Shown piece after piece: positions 60,270 to 64,000 of a stretch of 64,000 nt of DNA. The position numbers and the translations under genes were made by a program. The first letter of the stretch is position 1. Each line of letters begins with the position of its first letter. Source of the stretch: AG25 sp035517615 (GTDB lineage Bacteria; Gemmatimonadota; Gemmatimonadetes; Gemmatimonadales; GWC2-71-9); contig DATIYM010000023.1 of assembly GCA_035517615.1 (NCBI GenBank), positions 50,265 to 114,264 on the forward strand. The letters run 5' to 3'. The notes under the pieces were generated by a model. The model had not been told where the DNA came from. It did not search any database and was given only the letters and a program-made list of their open reading frames with translations.

Positions 60270-60782
60270 TTACTTGCTTCCTTTCTTTTTCTTGCTTCCG
60301 GACGCCTTCGCTCGGACCGGTTTGGCCTTCGGCGTTTTCGCCGCGGCCTTGGCCGCCGGGCGCTTCCTGCCGCGCGGCTTGGCTTCGGCCTCTCCCGTCG
60401 CGGCCTTCGCGGCGGCAGGGCGCTCGGGACCGGGCGTGTCCGAGGCCACGTGGATCTCGATGTGGCTCGTGCGCTTGAGAATCGGCGTGGCGCGCCCCAT
60501 GGCCGCGGGCGTGAACCGCTTGAGCGTCGATCCCTCGTTCACGACCGCGTATTTCACGCGCAGCCGGTCGACGTCGAGCGCCTCGTTCAACCGCTGCGCC
60601 CGCTGCTCGGCATTGGCCACCGCGGACCTGAGCACCTTGTGGATCTGCTTGGCCGCGAGCTTCTTCGAAAACTTGAGCAGCGCGTATGCCTCCGGCACGC
60701 CGCGGCCGCGGATCTGATCGATCACGAGGCGCATCTTGCGCGACGACTGGCGTACCGTCCGCTGAATCGCCCGAGCTTCCAT
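60270..60782 (-). CDS. rplV: 50S ribosomal protein L22 with basic C-terminal tail
   Basis: 170 residues against about 110. The core ends near residue 111 (TSHIEIHVA). About 55 Ala/Lys/Pro/Arg-rich residues follow, ending in SGSKKKKGSK. L22 lines the exit tunnel, so a tail could reach the ribosome surface. Confidence 0.95.
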   Translation of the reverse strand: MEARAIQRTVRQSSRKMRLVIDQIRGRGVPEAYALLKFSKKLAAKQIHKVLRSAVANAEQRAQRLNEALDVDRLRVKYAVVNEGSTLKRFTPAAMGRATPILKRTSHIEIHVASDTPGPERPAAAKAATGEAEAKPRGRKRPAAKAAAKTPKAKPVRAKASGSKKKKGSK

Positions 60783-60785
60783 CGC

Positions 60786-61094
60786 TTACGCTCCCGGGGC
60801 CTCGGCTTCGGCGGCTTCGCGCTCCGCGGCCGAGCCCTTCGCCGAGTGCCCGCGGAACAGGCGCGTGGCCGCGAACTCCCCGAGCTTGTGCCCTACCATG
60901 TTCTCGGTGATGTAGACGGGGATGAACTTGTTCCCGTTATGGACCGCAAGCGTGTGTCCGACGAAGTCGGGCGTGATGGTACTGCGCCGCGACCAGGTCT
61001 TGAAGACCCGCTTCTCGTTCTTCGAGTTCAGAATCCTGATCTTGTCGAGCAACGACGGCTCGACATACGGACCCTTCTTGACGCTTCTGCCCAT
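60786..61094 (-). CDS. rpsS: 30S ribosomal protein S19
   Basis: 102 residues from ATG at 61094 (MGRSVKKGPYVEPSLL). WSRRSTITPDFVGHTLAVHNG and GEFAATRLFRGH are diagnostic. Short acidic tail. Confidence 0.96.
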   Translation of the reverse strand: MGRSVKKGPYVEPSLLDKIRILNSKNEKRVFKTWSRRSTITPDFVGHTLAVHNGNKFIPVYITENMVGHKLGEFAATRLFRGHSAKGSAAEREAAEAEAPGA

Positions 61095-61933
61095 TATTGG
61101 GTCGCCTTTCCTCTCCGCCGTCCGCGAACGATCAGCCTGGTCGACGCCTTCTTGCGATGCCGGGTCTTCTTGCCTTCGACCTTGCCCCAGGGAGACGTCG
61201 GGGGACGGCCGCCGGACGATTTGCCTTCGCCGCCGCCCAGCGGGTGGTCGACCGGGTTCATCGCCACGCCGCGAACCTTGGGACGCCGGCCGAGCCAGCG
61301 AGTCTTGCCGGCCTTTCCCACGCGGAGCAGCTCGTGCTCGGCGTTCGAGACCTCGCCGATCGTGGCGAGGCACTCGCCGCGCACCATGCGCATCTCGGTG
61401 GAGCGCAGCCGCAGGGTGACGTAGTTGCCTTCTTTCGCGACGACCTGGATTCCGGTGCCGGCCGATCGACCAAGCTGGCCGCCGCGGCCGATCTTGAGCT
61501 CGACGTTATGGACCGTCGTGCCGAGCGGGATTTCGAACAGCGGCATCGCGTTGCCGACGCGGATATCGGATCCCGGGCCCGAGACGATCGTATCGCCCAC
61601 ACCGAGGCCGCGCGGCGCGAGGACATAGCGCTTCTCGCCATCCGCGTAATGCACCAGCGCGATGCGCGCCGTGCGGTTGGGATCGTATTCGACGGACGCG
61701 ACGCGCGCCGGAATGCCGTACTTCTCGCGGCGGAAATCGATGCGCCGGTACTGGCGCTTGTGCCCGCCACCCTGATGCCGTGTGGTGACGTGCCCCTTGT
61801 TGTTGCGGCCGCCGGTGCGCGGCAGCGGCTCGAGCAGCGACTTCTCGGGAGTGGTTCGCGTGACCTCCGCGAAATCGGCCACCGAGCGGAACCGCGTCGC
61901 GGCCGTGACCGGCCGAAATTGCCGAATGCCCAT
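61094..61933 (-). CDS. rplB: 50S ribosomal protein L2
   Basis: 279 residues. Conserved VEYDPNRTARIALVHYADG and GRGGQLGRSAG. The functional loop reads NPVDHPLGGGEG where E. coli has HPHGGGEG, so one of the two histidines near the peptidyl-transferase centre is Leu here. Confidence 0.97.
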   Translation of the reverse strand: MGIRQFRPVTAATRFRSVADFAEVTRTTPEKSLLEPLPRTGGRNNKGHVTTRHQGGGHKRQYRRIDFRREKYGIPARVASVEYDPNRTARIALVHYADGEKRYVLAPRGLGVGDTIVSGPGSDIRVGNAMPLFEIPLGTTVHNVELKIGRGGQLGRSAGTGIQVVAKEGNYVTLRLRSTEMRMVRGECLATIGEVSNAEHELLRVGKAGKTRWLGRRPKVRGVAMNPVDHPLGGGEGKSSGGRPPTSPWGKVEGKKTRHRKKASTRLIVRGRRRGKATQ

Positions 61934-61934
61934 C

Positions 61935-62222
61935 TCAGCCCTCGAAGATGTCGATCGTATCGCCCACTTTGAGCGTCACAATCGCTTTTTTCCATGGCGA
62001 GCGGCGGCCATGATAGCGCCCGTAGGTGCGCCGCTTGGACCGCATCACATGGGTCCGGACCGCGGTCACGTCCACCTTGAACAGCGTCTCGATCGCCGCC
62101 TTGATCTGCGGTTTGGTCGCCTCGAGATGGACGCGGAACGCGTATTCTTTTCTCGCCTGATACGACGCCGAGCTTTTCTCCGTGACCACCGGCGCGAGAA
62201 TGGTTTCGTAGAGCTCAGGCAT
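61935..62222 (-). CDS. rplW: 50S ribosomal protein L23
   Basis: 95 residues from ATG at 62222 (MPELYETILAPVVTEKS). Docking site for SRP and trigger factor at the tunnel exit. Overlaps rplD by eight bases. Confidence 0.95.
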   Translation of the reverse strand: MPELYETILAPVVTEKSSASYQARKEYAFRVHLEATKPQIKAAIETLFKVDVTAVRTHVMRSKRRTYGRYHGRRSPWKKAIVTLKVGDTIDIFEG

Positions 62223-62859
62223 TCTCCGCCTCCTCCTTCTTGCCGACGCCCAGCGCGAGCAGCTCCACGACCACCGCGTCGGACCAGAGCACTTCATACG
62301 CAGTCACGTCGGCGAAACGCATCACGTGCACGTTCGGGAGATTCCGTCCCGAGAGGTACACGGTCTGCCCCCGCTCGCCGCTATCCGCGGTGAGCACCAG
62401 CACCTTGCGGTCGGGCACGCCGAGCTTGCCGAGCAGCTCCGCGAGCAGCTTCGTCTTCGGCTTCTCGAAGCTGAGCTCGTCCACGACGTACAGCGCGCCT
62501 TCACGCGCGCGGGCATTGAGGGCGGATTTCCGGGCGAGCTGGCGGATCTTCTTGGGAATCCCGAGCCGGTAGTCACGCGGCTGCGGGCCGAACACGATGC
62601 CGCCGTGCCGCCAGTGCGGCGCGCGGGTCGATCCCTGGCGCGCCCGGCCCGTTCCCTTCTGGCGCCACGGCTTCTGGTTGCCGCCCGTGACGTAGCGGCG
62701 AGTCTTGGTCGCCGCCGTGCCCTGGCGCTGATTGGCGAGGAACGTCACGACGGCGCGATGCATCGCGTCCTGGTTCACCGTGCCGTCGAACAGCGCTTCG
62801 GGAAGCCGGACGTCCTTCTTCTTCGTGCCGGTCGCGGAGAAATGCGGCGCGTCAATCAT
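62215..62859 (-). CDS. rplD: 50S ribosomal protein L4
   Basis: 214 residues. KPWRQKGTGRARQGSTRAPHWRHGG is split here as the conserved loop at about 68-92. L4 often represses its own operon in gamma-proteobacteria; no such leader is visible here because the operon start is outside. Confidence 0.96.
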   Translation of the reverse strand: MIDAPHFSATGTKKKDVRLPEALFDGTVNQDAMHRAVVTFLANQRQGTAATKTRRYVTGGNQKPWRQKGTGRARQGSTRAPHWRHGGIVFGPQPRDYRLGIPKKIRQLARKSALNARAREGALYVVDELSFEKPKTKLLAELLGKLGVPDRKVLVLTADSGERGQTVYLSGRNLPNVHVMRFADVTAYEVLWSDAVVVELLALGVGKKEEAENA

Positions 62860-63469
62860 GGCGGCTCGGCCCTCCCTGCTTCCGGACGGTGAGCAGCCCG
62901 TTCATGGGACCCGGCACGGAGCCGCGCACGAACAGCAGGTTCCGCTCCGGATCGACTTTCACGACGATAATGCCGAGCTCCGTGAAATTCCGGGCGCCCA
63001 TGTGCCCCGGCATGCGTTTGCCCTTGATGATGCGCGACGGATCGGTTCCCGGCGCGATCGAACCGGGCTTGCGGTGCCGCGTATTGCCGTGGGTCTGTGG
63101 CCCGCCGCCGAAGTGGTGGCGATGCACGACGCCCTGGAATCCGCGGCCCTTCGTGACACCCGTGATCTTCACGCGATCGCCGGGATTGAAGATCGCGACG
63201 GTCACCGCTTCACCGAGCTTGGGTGCCTCACCGGTCGTCTGGAACGTCCGGAGCACGCGGGGCGCCGTCTCGAGATTGGCTTTCTTCGCGTGACCCAGCA
63301 GGCCCTTGGGCGTCCGCTTCGGTTTCAGGGCATCGAAGCCGAGCTGCGCCTCGCCGTCCCGCACCTGCACCACGGGACAGGGGCCCGCTTCGAGCACCGT
63401 GACGGGCACATGCGTGTCCTCCACGAACACGCGCGTCATCCCGAGCTTTCTGCCGATCAATCCATTCAT
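62852..63469 (-). CDS. rplC: 50S ribosomal protein L3
   Basis: 205 residues. MNGLIGRKLGMTRVF at the start and GVTKGRGFQGVVHRHHFGGG in the middle are diagnostic. Confidence 0.97.
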   Translation of the reverse strand: MNGLIGRKLGMTRVFVEDTHVPVTVLEAGPCPVVQVRDGEAQLGFDALKPKRTPKGLLGHAKKANLETAPRVLRTFQTTGEAPKLGEAVTVAIFNPGDRVKITGVTKGRGFQGVVHRHHFGGGPQTHGNTRHRKPGSIAPGTDPSRIIKGKRMPGHMGARNFTELGIIVVKVDPERNLLFVRGSVPGPMNGLLTVRKQGGPSRHD

Positions 63470-63473
63470 CGCG

Positions 63474-63782
63474 CTATTCGACCTTGATCTCGACGTCGAC
63501 GCCGGCCGGCAAGTCCAGCTTGGTCAGGGCGTCGATCGTCTGGGACCGGCTGTCCTGGATGTCGATCAGGCGCTTGTGCGTTTTCAGCTCGAACTGCTCC
63601 CGGCTCTTCTTGTCGATGTGCGGGCTGCGCAGCACCGTCCACAGCTGCCGTTTGGTGGGCAGGGGAATGGGCCCCGACACCTGCGCGCCGGTTTTTTCCG
63701 CGGTGCGCACGATATCGGCCGCGGCCTGATCAATCAGGGCGTGGTCGAACGCCTTCAAGCGAATGCGAATCTTGCCGGCCAT
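63474..63782 (-). CDS. rpsJ: 30S ribosomal protein S10
   Basis: 102 residues. KIRIRLKAFDHALIDQAAADIV and GPIPLPTKRQLWTVLRSPH are diagnostic. Begins the S10 part just after tuf. Confidence 0.97.
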   Translation of the reverse strand: MAGKIRIRLKAFDHALIDQAAADIVRTAEKTGAQVSGPIPLPTKRQLWTVLRSPHIDKKSREQFELKTHKRLIDIQDSRSQTIDALTKLDLPAGVDVEIKVE

Positions 63783-63789
63783 GATTCCT

Positions 63790-64000
63790 CTATTTGTGAA
63801 TCTTCGTGACGACGCCCGCGCCGACCGTGCGCCCGCCTTCCCGAATCGCGAACCGCAACCCCTCTTCCATCGCGATCGGCGTGATCAGCTCGATCGCCAT
63901 CTTCGTGTTGTCTCCCGGCATCACCATCTCCACCCCCGCCGGCAGCTCCACCGTCCCCGTCACGTCCGTCGTCCGGAAGTAGAACTGCGGCCGGTAGCCC
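63790..64000 (-). CDS. tuf: Elongation factor Tu (C-terminal part, cut by window edge)
   Basis: The last 69 codons are present. GYRPQFYFRTTDVTGTVELP, VMPGDNTKMAIELITPIAME and GGRTVGAGVVTKI are the EF-Tu domain 3 signature. The gene ends seven bases before the rpsJ start. Confidence 0.96.
   Translation of the reverse strand, partial: GYRPQFYFRTTDVTGTVELPAGVEMVMPGDNTKMAIELITPIAMEEGLRFAIREGGRTVGAGVVTKIHK

Overview
The window is 64 kb of GC-rich, gene-dense bacterial chromosome. The gene content suggests a member of the Gemmatimonadota or a close relative. The pointers are a GWxTD-domain secreted protein, zinc-ribbon-tipped Ser/Thr kinases, a class II (B12) ribonucleotide reductase with a C-terminal zinc ribbon, a TrpB2-type synthase after map, zinc-type S14, and long low-complexity tails on ribosomal proteins. 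The phylum is an inference from gene content, not a sequence match. Most genes lie on the minus strand in tight runs, often joined by ATGA or GTGA overlaps. I found no tRNA, rRNA, CRISPR array, prophage or insertion sequence.

Layout. 1-3.1 kb: SRP RNA, dnaX, ybaB, recR and the start of a roadblock protein. 3.1-9.0 kb: threonine aldolase, a YihY membrane protein, a YtxH protein, class II aldolase, a PhnP-like hydrolase and pyruvate kinase. 9.2-11.4 kb: a MarR regulator with tandem operators, then two zinc-ribbon paralogues flanking a MOSC protein, with a striking purine/pyrimidine inverted repeat. 11.4-14.6 kb: class II RNR and gamma carbonic anhydrase. 14.6-24.8 kb: a phospho-signalling region. 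On the minus strand are a GWxTD protein and a kinase with PEGA and TonB-C-like domains. Divergent from them is a five-gene plus-strand operon: zinc-ribbon/FHA-FHA, zinc-ribbon kinase, PP2C phosphatase, membrane FHA-HtrA-like protease and a methyltransferase. 24.7-28.2 kb: peptidoglycan recycling (NagZ-like, AnmK, MurQ), divergent from gamma-glutamyltransferase.

30.1-40.6 kb is a long minus-strand run: glyS, several small unknown proteins (one ubiquitin-like), a deacetylase, a dipeptide epimerase, priA, an ornithine-cyclodeaminase-type protein, pyruvoyl arginine decarboxylase, ccdA and a lipoprotein. 40.6-47.7 kb holds glycerate kinase, YpdA-type reductase, purA, an M28 peptidase, a divergent PilT and trpS. 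Divergent from trpS are an inositol-phosphatase-like gene and a fused ftcD. 50.0-64.0 kb is the classical S10-spc ribosomal cluster, from tuf (partial) through secY, adk, map and trpB2.

The most unusual item is the 329-bp gap between glycerate kinase and ypdA. It carries a well-spaced sigma-54 promoter, then a canonical c-di-GMP-I (GEMM) riboswitch, a GC-rich hairpin and an intrinsic terminator placed inside the 3' end of the opposing ypdA gene. No convincing protein gene lies downstream. It looks like a stand-alone, c-di-GMP-responsive RNA. The FHA/kinase/phosphatase/protease operon is the most interesting protein-coding system.
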